Origin: Gordius sp. MW1
Taxonomy: Eukaryota; Nematomorpha; Gordioida; Gordea; Gordiidae
Direction of reading: 5' to 3'
DNA length: 64,000 nucleotides
Assembly: GCA_964036665.1 (NCBI GenBank)
Contig: OZ038526.1
Span: forward strand, 17,856,001 to 17,920,000
Of this stretch, positions 1-29,417 are shown piece by piece. Within the stretch, counting starts at the first letter, position 1. Each line of letters begins with the position of its first letter. Position numbers and translations under genes: made by a program. The notes beneath the pieces were generated by a model that saw only the letters and a program-made list of their open reading frames with translations, was not told the origin of the DNA and searched no databases.

Positions 1-650
1 GGTTCTGCTCTGTCCCTTTTAATTCAAGATAATTATGGGCACGATAACGAGACATTCAAAAGTCATCTCCCTGGTGTATGCTATATGCCGATGATATAGT
101 ACTATGCGAGGAAAAAGGGAGAGAGTATTGAAGGAAGTAGAAAAGTGGTCAAAGCGTTAAGGCTCAACGAACGATAAACGGTATACATGGAGATGAACGT
201 TACAGGCACCCCATCGCTAGATGACCATCTAAAGTACATAAAAGTAGACAGGATTACATACCTCGGCTCGATGTTACATGAAGAGGGAGGTTGCGCAACA
301 GATGTCAATGCCCGGATTCAAAAAAATGGCTTGGCGAAGTATATTAGGTGTAATGAGCGACAAGAAAATGCCAATATGGTTGAAGAGCAAAGCTTACAAA
401 TCCATCGTAAGACCGTTGTTACTCTATGGAAGTGAAAATAAGCATTAAACATTACGGAAAAAAGCAACTACAAGCCACGGAGATGAGAATGATACGGTGG
501 AGCTAGGGGTATACTAAGCTTGACCATATGATGAATGAATATAGCGGACTTGATTAACGAAAATTGGCTGAGATATGGGCATATTCTAAGAAGGGAGACG
601 AATCAAAAAAACAAACCCCGCGATCGTGGGACCAAATACTTGATAAAGAC
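1..650 (+). pseudogene. RTE-type LINE fragment, 3' part
   Basis: The stretch resembles the 3' third of the RTE element at 55726-58815: the reverse-transcriptase catalytic block (LYADDIV type, about 95-115) is followed by text matching the C-terminal segment (near 186-600). It then ends in GAA/GAG-rich short repeats near 635-663, like the tail of the full copy. The frame is broken many times, so no protein is made. The upstream part lies outside the window. It lies about 120 bp beyond the FERM gene stop codon, in tail-to-tail orientation. Confidence 0.75.
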
Positions 651-781
651 GAAGAAGAGGAGGATACTCGTATAACCGTAACAAATTTTTTAATTTTTGT
701 TTGAAAAATCGAAACAGTTTCGAAATTTAAAATAACTATTCGTTTCGGGTGTCGAAATCCATTTTTCAGAAGTGCCACGAT

Positions 782-18517
<17,736 letters not shown>

Positions 18518-18579
18518 ATCAGATAAAATTTAAAAAGTGATTTCCAAACTAATACATTTGTTTGAAATTCTAAAAATAC

Positions 18580-18811
18580 GGTGCCATCAACTCGCCGAAA
18601 ACCTACTTGCCGAATTCACCCTGGGACATTAACGATCATCTCTCCATAATCAGAAAGAAGGACCTAAATTGAGTACCTTTTATAAAATTTATCTTAACTT
18701 TAATCCGAAATATATGGTTAAATGCTTAATTGTTGGGGTAATTGGGGGACATTTTTTAACGTTAGGACATTCAATTCGGCAACATGGTTTTCGGCAAGTT
18801 GACGCGACACC
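18580..18811. mobile_element. Palindromic MITE just upstream of the FERM ATG
   Basis: Left end GGTGCCATCAACTCGCCGAA and right end TTCGGCAAGTTGACGCGACACC-like form inverted repeats of nearly 40 bp with a few mismatches (shared cores CGCCGAAAACC / GGTTTTCGGC and GCCGAATT / AATTCGGC). Flanks TAAAAATAC and TAAAAACAC agree in 8 of 9 positions, a duplication length seen in MULE-type transposons. It lies 63 bp 5' of the start codon, in the likely 5' UTR or promoter. Confidence 0.75.
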
Positions 18812-19039
18812 TAAAAACACAAATTTTCATATGTTAAAGCCCTAGTCACGTGGTGGCTATGCCCTTAGTCTTAATGCAGATCTTATTCCATCTTCTAGCT
18901 TTAAGATTTTCGTAGGCACCTTGCCTTTATCTTAATTCAAACTTTATATACAAATAGTTAAGGCCATTTTACTAACGTGTAATCTGAATTTGACCATAAC
19001 GCTCTTCATCAACAATAATTTCCATTTATCTCTTTATTT

Positions 19040-20209
19040 AAATAATCTATCTTGTGAATTTTTATATCGTGCCTTATTTTATGATTTCACGCAATCTTGG
19101 GTCTTTTAGGTTTTCTTGCGAAATTTTTCCGACGTAGATATCGCCTCTTCTCTCGACATGACCATACCATCTTAGTCCGTTTTCTAAATAGATGTTGCAC
19201 CCAAATTTCTTATTATTTCTTTATTTCGTTTATGTTCCTTTTTGCTTACTCCTAGCACCCATCAGCATTCTCATCTCAATGGAGGCAAGGCACTGCTCTT
19301 CCCTATATAGCCCATTATTCCGAGCTATCCAGGACTGTTGGTTGTATCATGGACCTATACAGTGTACCTTTTAGTCCTCTTAGGATGTTTTTGTCACACA
19401 GAACCCCTGTCAAGTCTCTCCAATTGAGCCATCCTGAATTTATCCTTGCTTTGATTTCTCTATTCATTTAACAATGCGCTTGAAGTGTTGATCCTAAGTA
19501 TTTGAAGGAATCCACGCTTATAAGTTTCCAATCGCCTTAAGTAAGGATGCACATTCTTGATTTCATTCGATTTAAACTTTGTCCTCCTGTATTCTGTTTT
19601 CTTTCGATTTACCCTGAGACCACATTCTTCTAATGCATTTACCCATGTATTTACAGTATTAGCCTATTCTTGTTCACTTTTGGCACAAAGGATTATATGG
19701 TCTGCAAAGATCTTGCCCAAGGAGCTTCCTCGCCCAAATCCTTTGTGATAATATCCATTATCATTATGAATAGGAAGGGACTAAGAGCTGTACCTTGGTA
19801 GACTCCTTAATGTCAAAACCCTTTGTAGTCCTTACCGTTGTTCTAGCGTAGGTTTTCCCTTCTACATATCTTTTATTGCTCTGGCTTATAATTCTGCCAC
19901 ATAATTTTCTTCAAGACATTTCCACACTAAAGTCCCAGGAACATTATCGAATGCTTTTTCTAGATCGATGAAACACATGTGCAAATCCACATCACTTTCT
20001 CTAAACCGTTCTATTAATCTTCTAACACTGATCAGGGCATCTGCTGTAGACAACTCCGGCATTAATCCGAATTGGTTGCGAATTGCAACTAAACTCAGAA
20101 GCCGTATTTCGATCACTTTTTCCCACACCTTGAAAGTATGACTCATAAGCTATATCCCCCTGTAGTTGTTATAATCCTGAATATCCCCTTTCATCATGTA
20201 TATCGGTAT
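19040..20209 (-). pseudogene. RTE-type LINE, RT and 3' part (left of hAT insertion)
   Basis: Minus strand. The frame at 19886-20146 reads the RT block FIDLEKAFDNVP; lower positions carry the C-terminal segment and 3' end, closely matching the copy at 53985-54636 plus 59763-59985. Many stops and shifts. It is cut at 20209 by the hAT element, and a short continuation follows at 21371. Confidence 0.8.
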
Positions 20210-21370
20210 TAGAGATCTGCACGGGCAGGCCCGGCCCGTGGACGGGTCTAAAATCCCGTACCGCGGGCGGGTACGGACGGGCTTTTTATTATAAAAATTT
20301 CAACGGGCCGGGCCCGGACGGGCTTAACAATGAATGTAACGGGCTCGGGCGGGCCTCAGAATTTTTTAGCGGGCTTGAACGGGCCTGACATTTAATAAAC
20401 GCGCTTGAACGGGTCAAAGATTATATAAAGGGTCATGGACTATAAAGGTTCTTAAAAGTCAGACAATTATATAAATATATGATTTTTATTAAATATATAA
20501 ATTATTAATTGCTCTATTTTTTTAACCTCTAATTTTTGTATATCCTGTAGCATTCATTACTTTTTTAAGCGCTAATTTGACTCTAAAACATTTTTATTCT
20601 ATTTGCTATGGATTTTCGTTTACACAATTTAAGATAATGCATCTTAAATTCTTTTATAATTAAGTTCAATTACTTAGTTACAATGCACCAAAATTAGAAT
20701 TTTTGTTTTTAATTTTATCACAAATTTTATTGGTATAATTTTAGGGCCATATAATTTAATAAATATTTTTGTTCTAATCTAAAACTTAGGTGTATTAACT
20801 GATATAAATTAATCAAATCAATGTAAACTGCTTATTGAAAATTGAATATTCTCATGTAATTGTATTAAAGTATTTTAATTTAATGGTAATATTCTAACTT
20901 CTTAGGTGTATTGATTTAAATTAATCAAATAAAAGTTAAATTATTGAAAGTGGAATATTCTCATGTAATTTTTTAAAGTAATTTAATAAGAGTACTATAT
21001 TGAAATTTTGTAGGTGTATTAACTTCAGAAATAAATTGATGATTTATTATTTTAACATGATAGTTATTGATGTTTTTTATAAATATGTCAAAAAATAAAA
21101 TAAAATTTTATGAAATTTTTGATGTCGCCGAGCGGAGTTCTTTAAAAAAATTTGAACGGGTTTTGGCGGGCCTGACCTTTTTCTAAACGGGTATGAACGG
21201 GCCTCAAATTTTTACGGACGGGCTCGGACGGGCCTAAAAAATTTAGGGACGGGCTCGGACGGGCCTGAAGTGTTGAAAAAACATTACGGGCGGGCTCGGA
21301 CGGGCCTCGAAGTTTTAAAAACGGGTACGGGCGGGCCGACCTTCTAAAAACGGCCCGTTGCAGATCTCTA
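20210..21370. mobile_element. Non-autonomous hAT-like element with exact 8-bp duplication
   Basis: Ends TAGAGATCTGCA and TGCAGATCTCTA form a perfect 12-bp inverted repeat, flanked by the 8-bp direct repeat ATCGGTAT (20202-20209 and 21371-21378). Both subterminal regions are arrays of ACGGGCTCGGACGGGCC; the middle is AT-rich and non-coding. About 1.16 kb. Confidence 0.93.
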
Positions 21371-21547
21371 ATCGGTATCATATAGCTATCAGAGGTCAGA
21401 TTTTTTAGAACATTTCTGCCTGAACCTAACCCGGTCCGATTTTATAATTGACCTGCCCGCCCGAACCCTTCTATGTGTCCCCCCAGCAATGCCCGGATTA
21501 TTAGAGGTGCCCTAACTGCCTGGCCCGATATGGTGTGTTTATAAATT

Positions 21548-22315
21548 TTAAGCACTAATCTATATATAAAAAGTAAAGTGTCTGTATGTATGTATGTATG
21601 TATGTATGTATGTATGTATGTATGTATGTATGTATGTATGTATGTATGTATGTATGTATGTATGTATGTATGTATGTATGTATGTATGTATGTATGTATG
21701 TATGTATGTATGTATGTATGTATGATGTATGTATGTATGTATGTATGTATGTATGTATGTATGTATGTATGTATGTATGTATGTATGTATGTATGTATGT
21801 ATGTATGTATGTATGTATGTATGTATGTATGTATGTATGTATGTATGTATGTATGTATGTATGTATGTATGTATGTATGTATGTATGTATGTATGTATGT
21901 ATGTATGTATGTATGTATGTATGTATGTATGTATGTATGTATGTATGTATGTATGTATGTATGTATGTATGTATGTATGTATGTATGTATGTATGTATGT
22001 ATGTATGTATTTATGTATGTATGTATGTATGTAAGGGCTAAATTCTAAAACTACCGGCCCGATTCGCGCGAAACTTTACCCGTAGGTTTTCAGGGCGGCC
22101 AGGGGGTAAAATAGCTTTTCAGAATCCTAAAATTCTTTTTAGTTTTAAAAATATCGGACATTTCCTGGCCTTTTAGTTTTAAAAAAGGGCTAAATTCTGA
22201 AACTACCGGCCAAATTCGCGCGAGAATTTAGTCGTAGATGCCCATAGAGGCCAGGGGTAAACCGTAAAAATTTAATTTGTATCCGTCACCTATGTATTTT
22301 GCTTTCTGACCCTTT
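21548..22315 (+). mobile_element. Helitron-like 5' end with (TATG)n
   Basis: Begins ATCTATATATAAAAAGTAAA, then a (TATG)n tract, then two tandem copies (22035 and 22187) of a block reading GGGCTAAATTCT, ACTACCGGCC and TTCGCGCGA. The same design occurs inverted at 43560-43975. A TC-TATATATA start is common in Helitrons, but no helicase gene or CTRR end is seen. Confidence 0.6.
21577..22033 (+). repeat. (TATG)n microsatellite, about 114 units
   Basis: An almost perfect 457-bp tract with one slip near 21721 and a T substitution near 22011. All three plus frames are open through it, but this is the repeat and not a gene. Confidence 0.98.
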
Positions 22316-22440
22316 CTTTTGGGGTTCTTGTATACAAGGATGTCGATTTTTTCCTCCTTAGAACGTCTGCCAATTCTCTGCTCTTGCTAGTCATTGTACC
22401 AATATTCCATGACCCAAACTTGATCCTATGTTAACTAATC
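22316..22440 (-). pseudogene. RTE-type LINE, start of endonuclease domain
   Basis: Minus strand reads GSWNIGTMTSKSRELADVL, the first strand of the RTE apurinic endonuclease. Probably the 5' part of the same copy as 19040-20209; the rest of the endonuclease and the linker to the RT are missing. Confidence 0.65.
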
Positions 22441-22510
22441 TCTTTAAACGCTTCCATTTGTTGAGAGAGCGGTAGCCTTTGTTTGTTTCCCCCACATCCA
22501 AGCGAATTTG

Positions 22511-22830
22511 CGTCGCTCAAGTGAAAACCCAAGGTACAATTATAACATCAAAACGCCCTGTGTATTATATCACAATAAATTCTTTTTTTAATTCCTCATC
22601 TCATAAGCATAACATAGTGCAGTAAATAATGGGCTGGCAAATAAAATTGTATAAGAGTAGGACACCAAGCTTGGCATGGGGGTAGCATTGGATTTAAAGA
22701 GGGGGGGGGGGGGTCGAAATATAATTTTTCGTAATTTTAGTTAATAATTGTGAAGAATTTTTGGATTTAAAGGGGGGCAGACGCCCCCTCCTGCCACCCC
22801 TGGCTACGCCCGTGCAGTTTGGTGTTGTTA
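22511..22830 (+). repeat. Dispersed repeat, copy 1
   Basis: Shares ATAACATAGTGCAGTAAATA, ATGGGCTGG and CAAGCTTGGCATGGG with 63711-64000. The right end (22673-22815) is a MITE-like block with a run of about 13 G and the terminus CCTGGCTACGCCCGTG. Confidence 0.7.
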
Positions 22831-23283
22831 TAATACTATACCTATGACCATATAATTATGCTTTGCGTTCTTCAGGTATAAGTCGTTACTGTCAGACGGA
22901 ATACCTCGGTGGGTGTTGTCAGGACAAAAATTCTTATAAATAGTTTAATATAATGATTATTATTACAATTAAGCGTGAGCATTCTGAGGTGATAAGTGTT
23001 GAGGTATCTGGATATGTGTAACAAAGGGTGAAGAGTTTTTTGTCGGTAGGAATTAATGTTTTCACTTTATAGGTGATTATTATACAAGGTTTTAGCCTAA
23101 AAATGGCAGTTTTCGTCGAAAGGAACGAGTGTTGTGGGGAAGATAAGAAGAAGTGTTTAATCTGGATCAACTTTTATAGACCGCAAAAATTAGTTTATCG
23201 CCCTTGCCCCAGGCAGATTTGTTCTCGCTCGTTTTTTGGTATAGAATAATTTTGTGGCTGCACGAATTCAGGATTTCAATATG

Positions 23284-23398
23284 CATGGGCGTAGCCAGGG
23301 GGAGGCTGGAAGGGGATTTGAAAATTCTTAAATTTCGAAATCTGCCCCTCCCTAAACCTTATCGGCCTCCTCCTTGGTCCCAATCCTGACTACGCCCA
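23284..23398. mobile_element. MITE, CATGGGCGTAGCC family
   Basis: Left end CATGGGCGTAGCCAGGGGG, right end CCTGACTACGCCCACA. About 115 bp, non-coding. Confidence 0.7.
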
Positions 23399-23651
23399 CA
23401 TTTAAACATCAAAATGATGTTATCAGACCTTAAAAGGCGTTTGCCCACATATATCTTCTCCACTCGCGCCCATTTATCAGGGGAAAAACATAGGGCCCTG
23501 TTTCAACTTTATATCTATCATTCGAATTCCGTTGTGTTCCTATTGAAGAACTTATAAGTAAAAATCTATCTTGAATCTACATCATTATCTTATAGCCCAG
23601 AGTATCATGGTAATAAAACGCATCTTATAAAGCAGCGGGGGGAGGAGGGGT

Positions 23652-24310
23652 TAGAGTCCTGCATCGGCCGGTTTTTGCCGGCCCAGCCCAACCCAACCCA
23701 TGTTTAGGTCGACCCAGACCAACCCAGCCCATGCTCACAAACTTTTTTTAAGCCTAACCCAGCCCATGCCTAACAAAACCCAGCCAATCCCAGCCCATCT
23801 TAAATATTTTTTCTTCCTAAATTTAATTCACACTTTACAATGTATTAATATATTTATTTCCATATTAGATATATATTAAAATACAATAAAATTATAAGCA
23901 TTACAGAGCTTGCATTTAACTTTTCCTGTTAGTTTGTTATCTCCTACTTCCAACATAAATACTTTCCATATATTTGTGGTGCTTTTAGCATTGTCTTTAT
24001 CAATATATTTAAAAGTTGGCGGTTTTAACATGTTAATAGAATAAAATAAATTAGTAAAATGCGAAGCGACGGATGTTAATTAAAATTTAGAATTGCAAAA
24101 CTTAATTAGAATTTGAATCAATATATTGATTTTAAAATTAAATTTTTATTATTCACAAATTCTCAGCCCAGCCCATCAAATTTATTTAGGCCCAACCCAG
24201 CCCAGCCCATTAAAATTATTATCTTAACCCAGCCTAGCCCAGCCCATTAAAATATTTATTTTCCTCAGCCCAGCCCAGCCCATGGGTTTAATGGCCCATG
24301 CAGGACTCTA
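23652..24310. mobile_element. Non-autonomous hAT-like element with exact 8-bp duplication
   Basis: Ends TAGAGTCCTGCA and TGCAGGACTCTA are perfect 12-bp inverted repeats; flanks GGAGGGGT (23644-23651, 24311-24318) are identical. Subterminal arrays are CCCAGCCCAACCCA-like on both sides. About 659 bp, non-coding. Confidence 0.92.
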
Positions 24311-24376
24311 GGAGGGGTAGAAGGGAATAACGAAGAGGGCATAGCTAAGTGATGGTGGGGGGGGCAAGGTTCTGGG

Positions 24377-24577
24377 TAGTGTTGTAAAAACGACTGGGTT
24401 TTGTTTGGTCGACCTTAAGTTTTCCTATGATTGACGGTCGCTTCTGGGCTGTTTTCTAAATTTTGACTAACCCTAGAGGTCGAATAAGAAAATCAGACCA
24501 AAAAACTTTTGGTATGTTTGTGTTGTTGACTAAAACCAAAGGTCGACCAAAAAAACCCAGACGTTTTTACAGCACTA
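24377..24577. mobile_element. MITE, TAGTGTTGTAAAA family, 201 bp
   Basis: Left end TAGTGTTGTAAAAACGACTG, right end GACGTTTTTACAGCACTA; inner repeats TTTGGTCGACCTT and AAGGTCGACCAAA. Flanks GTTCTGGG and GTCCTGGG match 7 of 8, as for hAT elements. Confidence 0.85.
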
Positions 24578-24631
24578 GTCCTGGGATAAAGCCTTGGGAC
24601 GGCACATTACACGTCTTGAGATTTTCACGCA

Positions 24632-24652
24632 TAGGTTCGAATCCTATCGACC
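24632..24652 (+). other. tRNA T-arm-like sequence (pol III B box)
   Basis: ATAGGTTCGAATCCTAT has a 5-bp stem around a TTCGAAT loop, the exact form of a tRNA T arm and B box. No matching acceptor stem or anticodon arm is found upstream, so this is a tRNA fragment or SINE head and not a tRNA gene. Confidence 0.45.
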
Positions 24653-24939
24653 GCGCAAGAAAGTGCGAGGCACAAATTGCATGATTTGAGACTTCTCACA
24701 TTGGCATTTCTCCCATTGTTTTTTTAAATAACTCATTGACCCGGAGCTCACGAAACCCGAGATGGAAATATTTTAGCTTTGTTCAATATCTTTCAAATCA
24801 TTTAGGACAATCATATCTTTGAGATTAATAAATAAATTAAGACGAATATTACTTATCTTGCTGCATTTGTCAACAACAAAATTTACAATTAATAACAAAA
24901 CCAGTTTTTATAAAGAAGGAAGAGGGACTTGGTTGTACT

Positions 24940-25075
24940 TAGAGCCCTGCGCGGGCCGTTCGAGGCCCGGCCCGAGCCCTGCGCGGGCCGTCCGAGGCCC
25001 GGCCCGAGCCCAACCGTCGGGCTCGGACAAATATTAAAACCTAAATCGGGCCTGATGGGTCAGCCCGAGACCGAG
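24940..25075. mobile_element. hAT-like element fragment (one end)
   Basis: Starts TAGAGCCCTGCGCGGGCC with two copies of GAGGCCCGGCCCGAGCC. No partner end downstream. Confidence 0.6.
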
Positions 25076-25710
25076 AAAACTTTTGAATATAATTTAAAAT
25101 TAAACATAAATTGCATAGCAATTAATTACAATACACTTCATTAGTAATAGTTATAATCCCAAGCCAGCCCCTCCTACGATTTAATTTTTGAACCAACCAT
25201 TTAACCCCCCCCCCCTCTCTATTAATTTTTTGGTTAGCCATGATTTGAAATTTTTGAGTTAAGGTGCGTCTTAATACTCGATTTGAATTTAGATTCAAAA
25301 AGCGAATGCATATTAAAACATAGCCGTCACTTCATTTTTGTTCTGTTTTTGTGTTTTTGCTCGTAAAACAAACATTTCTCCTTTAATTACGCTTATTAAT
25401 GCATATTCATATTGTAACTAAACTAAAATTGTTGATTCCACGATATGTATATCGCATATTTAGACAAACAAAAATATGGCGCCGTGAAGTTGAATTGCTT
25501 GTTTTTAAACCCTATTACTTGAGAGGGAATATTTTAAAACAATAGACTGTGTGTATGACTATGATTAAGTACAAAACAAAATTTATGATGAAATACTTAA
25601 AGCAATGGATTGGTTATGAGTTTGATTAAGCTTATAAGCAAAATTTATTAAGGATATATGATGGAAAATTTTTGAACAATAGATCGTGTGTGAGCATGGG
25701 CGTAGCCAGG

Positions 25711-26449
25711 CAAGGGCGTACCCAGGATTGCCTCAAGGGGGGGGGGTTTCAAAAAAACTTATTTAATAATACTTTTAAAAAATTTAACGGGCCCCCCGAG
25801 GAGATGGGGGTCTGGGGGCGGAGCCCCCAGCCGGGGGTTTGGGGGCGGAGCTCCCAACGGGGGTCTGGGGGCGAAGCCCCCAGCATTTTTTCAGTATATA
25901 TGATTGGTTTATGGTAAAAAATGCATTAATAATATCTTAAGCGACGCAAATTGCAAATAGCTCCTTCCAATTTTTCTGTTTGCGCTAATTAGGGCCATTG
26001 TTTGAACTAAACACTTGCATTCGCCTTTTAGGCTTAAATCTCCCACCAGAACCAATAATTGTCCTGCCCGGGACCGTTAAAATTAAATTATTAGCCCAAG
26101 TTCGCCCCGCTGCTAAAATTTGGCTTGTATAAGCATCTTCCTCGTTTAATTTAAAGGTTGAGATAGTTTTTTAGAGAAATAATTAAAAATTAAATTTCTT
26201 CTTATTAGAAAACACGCACTCGGGACATAAATTTTTTGTATAAATAATGTTATAATTAGTAGATTTTATCAAAAATTAAATATCAAATTAATTAAGATAA
26301 TATATTATTTCTATATGCGCAACACACACAAGACTCTATTAATATTTTTTCCGTATAATTTGAAAAAAAAATGCATTTTTTTGTCAATGAGGGGGGGGGG
26401 GGGTCGTAACCCGAAACCCCCCCCCCCCCCCCCCTTCCGTACGCGCCTG
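25711..26449. mobile_element. Nested element, CAAGGGCGTACCC family
   Basis: Ends CAAGGGCGTAC and GTACGCGCCTG; identical 8-bp flanks TAGCCAGG (25703-25710, 26450-26457) lie inside the outer MITE. Near 25800-25880 it holds three copies of a GGGGGTCTGGGGGCGGAGC-like unit, and C runs lie near the right end. Non-coding. Confidence 0.85.
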
Positions 26450-26739
26450 TAGCCAGGTTTTGAATTAGGGGGGGGGCAGATTAAAAAAAAGGTCTTGACT
26501 TACCAAAAATTTTCCTGAGAGCAAAAAAAAAAGGTCTTGACTATCCAAAAATTTTCATTAAAGCAAAAAAAAAGGTCTCGACTACCCAAAAATTTTCCTC
26601 CGACCGTAATAATTTCATTTTTTATATTTTTGTGTAAATTCGCTAATACTCATCTGTACTAATTTAAGTTAAGTTCAAATAAGGGGGGGGGGGCAGCCGC
26701 GCCCCCTGCCTCCGCCTGGCTAATTAGGGGGGGGGGGGG

Positions 26740-27397
26740 TAGAGGCCTGCAAAGTCACTTTTTTTCAACCCGAACCCGACCCGAAAGCGTTTTTAAAATT
26801 TTAACCCGACCCGAAAGCGTTTTTAAATTTTCAACCCGGACCCGACCAAGAAGAAAAATTTGAGGTTGAAATATTTATTCGACAGAAATGATCATACAAA
26901 ATTTGATTAATAAATTTATTAAATTGATTTACTATAATTATATGTATAAAAATTGTGGCGTCTACAATTTCGGGGCGTAAATTTGACCTTCTTAAATTGA
27001 ATATTTAATTATATCTTTATTTAGTTGAATTTATAATTTACTCTATAGACTATAAGCAATAATAAATACTCATTTGTTAATATTTTACCTTTCGTGATTC
27101 AGCTATATTTAAATTTGCCTCCAAATTAAAGGAATTAAAAAAATAGAAAAGGAAATTGATTATATAATGAATGATTATAATTAGTTATACAATTCGATAT
27201 TGTTTTACAAAAATTATAGCTAATATACGTTTCGTTCGTTTTGTAATGTAAGATTCATATCCTTTGACCCGACTCATAAATCCAACCCGACCCGACCCGA
27301 ATGCATTCTAAAATTTTTAACCCGAGCCCGACCCGACCCGATTTTTAACCCAAACCCGACCTCGGGTCGGGTTTCGGGTGACGCGTGCAGGCCTCTA
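26740..27397. mobile_element. Nested hAT-like element in a G run
   Basis: Ends TAGAGGCCTGCA and TGCAGGCCTCTA; subterminal arrays of AACCCGACCCGAA and ACCCGACCCGACCCGA. It is inserted in a G tract, so the duplication is read only as a run of G. About 658 bp, non-coding. Confidence 0.88.
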
Positions 27398-27719
27398 AGG
27401 GGGGGGGGGGCAGCCGCGTCCCCTGCCCCCCCCCTGGCTACGCCCATGTGTGTGAGTATGATTGAGTAGGTGGATCATCATACAGATATGTGGAGTGGGG
27501 GAAAGGGGGGAGGGGGAGGCGCGCGCGTGCCCAGGATTTGATTTTAAAAACTTAAATCAAGAACGTCCTCAACCCCAAAAAATCTTTATTTTGAAATTAT
27601 TTATTCAGTATTGCAAAATTCTTATTCATACCATCTTGATGATTTTATTAAACAATAGAATAGTTTATTTTGATGCATTTTGTTTTACATGATTTATGTA
27701 TTTTTCTTACTAGTCAAAT

Positions 27720-27886
27720 CCGTATTTTTGCCAAATGAACATGTAATAGAATTATTTGAAACCAGGCCCGAGAGCATTTTGCCTACACTACAGAATGAAA
27801 GATGGATCTTAAAAGAATTTAAAGACGGCACTGTTCGGAAGTTGTTGGGGAGGATGGATGGGGTATTAAAAAAGGTGGCACATTAA
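27720..27886 (+). other. Unrecognised short open frame
   Basis: Follows TTTCTTACTAG and reads LPNEHVIELFETRPESILPT, then WILKEFKDGTVRKLLGR, ending in TAA. Composition looks protein-like, but no family is recognised and no partner exon was found. Confidence 0.3.
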
Positions 27887-27982
27887 ACATATTTAAGACA
27901 TGAACAGTGCAAGTGTAAGTCTTACAATTTCGATGGCGCCTTATGCCCCACCAAACATGTGTTCATTTGCTCGCCGACAAAA

Positions 27983-28930
27983 CTTTTTGGCCGTCCGCTG
28001 GCTCCTGACCGATGGAAAAAATGACCATTGGCCAAAATGTGAATCGAAATTATTTTTTTCGTTTTTTTTGACTATTATGATTGTTCCTGTTCCTACCATT
28101 GCTATTATGACTTTTTGGCCGTCCGCTGGCTGCTGACCAATGGAATAAAATGACCATTGGCCAAAATGTTATTCGAAATTTTTTTTTCTCGTTTTTTTTT
28201 ACTATTATGAATTTATATCCACTTTTACCGTGTCCTGGCTGCTGACCAATGGAAAAAAATGACCATTGGCCAAAATGTGATTCGAAAATTTTTTTTTCGT
28301 TTTTTTACTCTTATGAATTTATATCCACTTTTACCGTGTGCTGGCTGCTGACCAATGGAAAAAAATGACCATTGGCCAAAGTGAGCATCAAATTTTTTTT
28401 TCCGTTTTTTTTGGCTATCATTGACTTATAGAGTATCTGTTGGTACTGACCAATGGAGAAAAAATGACCATTGGCCAAATTTTTGATTTTTTTAATTAAA
28501 AATTGTTCAAATTCAACAAAAAATTTCTCCCAACAATTCTGCAAATTCTTAACATTGTGATGTTTTATAATATAATGTTTGTTAGACCCATAATCACTAA
28601 AGGCAGTAAAAACTAATGTAATACGCAACTAGATGCAAACACTAAATCTAACCCTAACCCTTGCCTATATTACATTTTACCTATATTACATTTTGCCTAT
28701 AAATGGAAAATTTGTATAAATAATTAATTAATCATTAGGCATTTAATACACCCCTATAGGCATTCTCGCCCCTTCCCACCTTTCTCGCCCATAAATTGCA
28801 TAGCAAATATGATACATTTATACGAAGTATAGATGAGTCGTCCCCCCTTCCCTTCCCCCCTTCCCTTCCCCCCTTCCCTTCTCCCCTCCCCCTTCCCACG
28901 AGGGCCGAAGGCCCGAGTTTTATTATTTTT
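27983..28930 (+). repeat. CCAAT-hairpin dispersed repeat (copy 2, 5'-truncated)
   Basis: Near-identical to 6160-7070, including four or five CCAATGG/CCATTGG hairpin units, the ATTGCATAGCAAATATGATA block and the terminal GGGCCGAAGGCCC hairpin. It joins unrelated sequence at its left edge (GCCGACAAAA). Confidence 0.88.
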
Positions 28931-29417
28931 ACTTCTATTTTTTATTTTTTTATTTTTGAAAGGGGGGATTAAACTTAAGTATCATACAATTATTTAAAAC
29001 ATAATAAAAATATAAAATAAATATAATTAAAACATATTAAGTTTAAAAACATTCTATAAATAAATATACAAAAATCAGAGATATACAATACAATTATATA
29101 TTCCAAAGCACATACACAATTAATTTTGAAAAGGAAATACAATTTCAGAGATATACAATACCAAACTCAATACACTTTATCCACATATACAATCAATTTC
29201 TCACACTTCCTCTCCCCGTTTATTTTTTATTTTTTTTATCATAATTATTAGTACAATAAATTTAGAATAACATGAAACATATATGTAATAAAATAGTGTC
29301 GACATGGTATACAAAGACAGCTATATTAAGTAAAATCTTCAACCCTGTCCAAACACGTCTTATTCACATCTTGCAATTATTTTTAGCTTTCCGCATTATC
29401 CTTGGGGTCCATTTGAC

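Larger units (their letters stand above)
25695..27448. mobile_element. CATGGGCGTAGCC MITE split by two insertions
   Basis: Starts CATGGGCGTAGCCAGG and ends CCTGGCTACGCCCATG, with identical 8-bp flanks TGTGTGAG (25687-25694, 27449-27456). The body carries two further elements (25711-26449 and 26740-27397), so the original unit was only a few hundred bases. Between them are long G and C runs and three near-copies of AAAAAAAGGTCTTGACT. Confidence 0.9.

Noticed and set aside
21578-22048. Open frames of 100-156 codons, MYVC repeats
   Set aside because: They are the (TATG)n microsatellite read in three frames; no gene.
24632-24652. Complete tRNA gene
   Set aside because: Only the T arm is present; no acceptor stem, D arm or anticodon arm can be paired.
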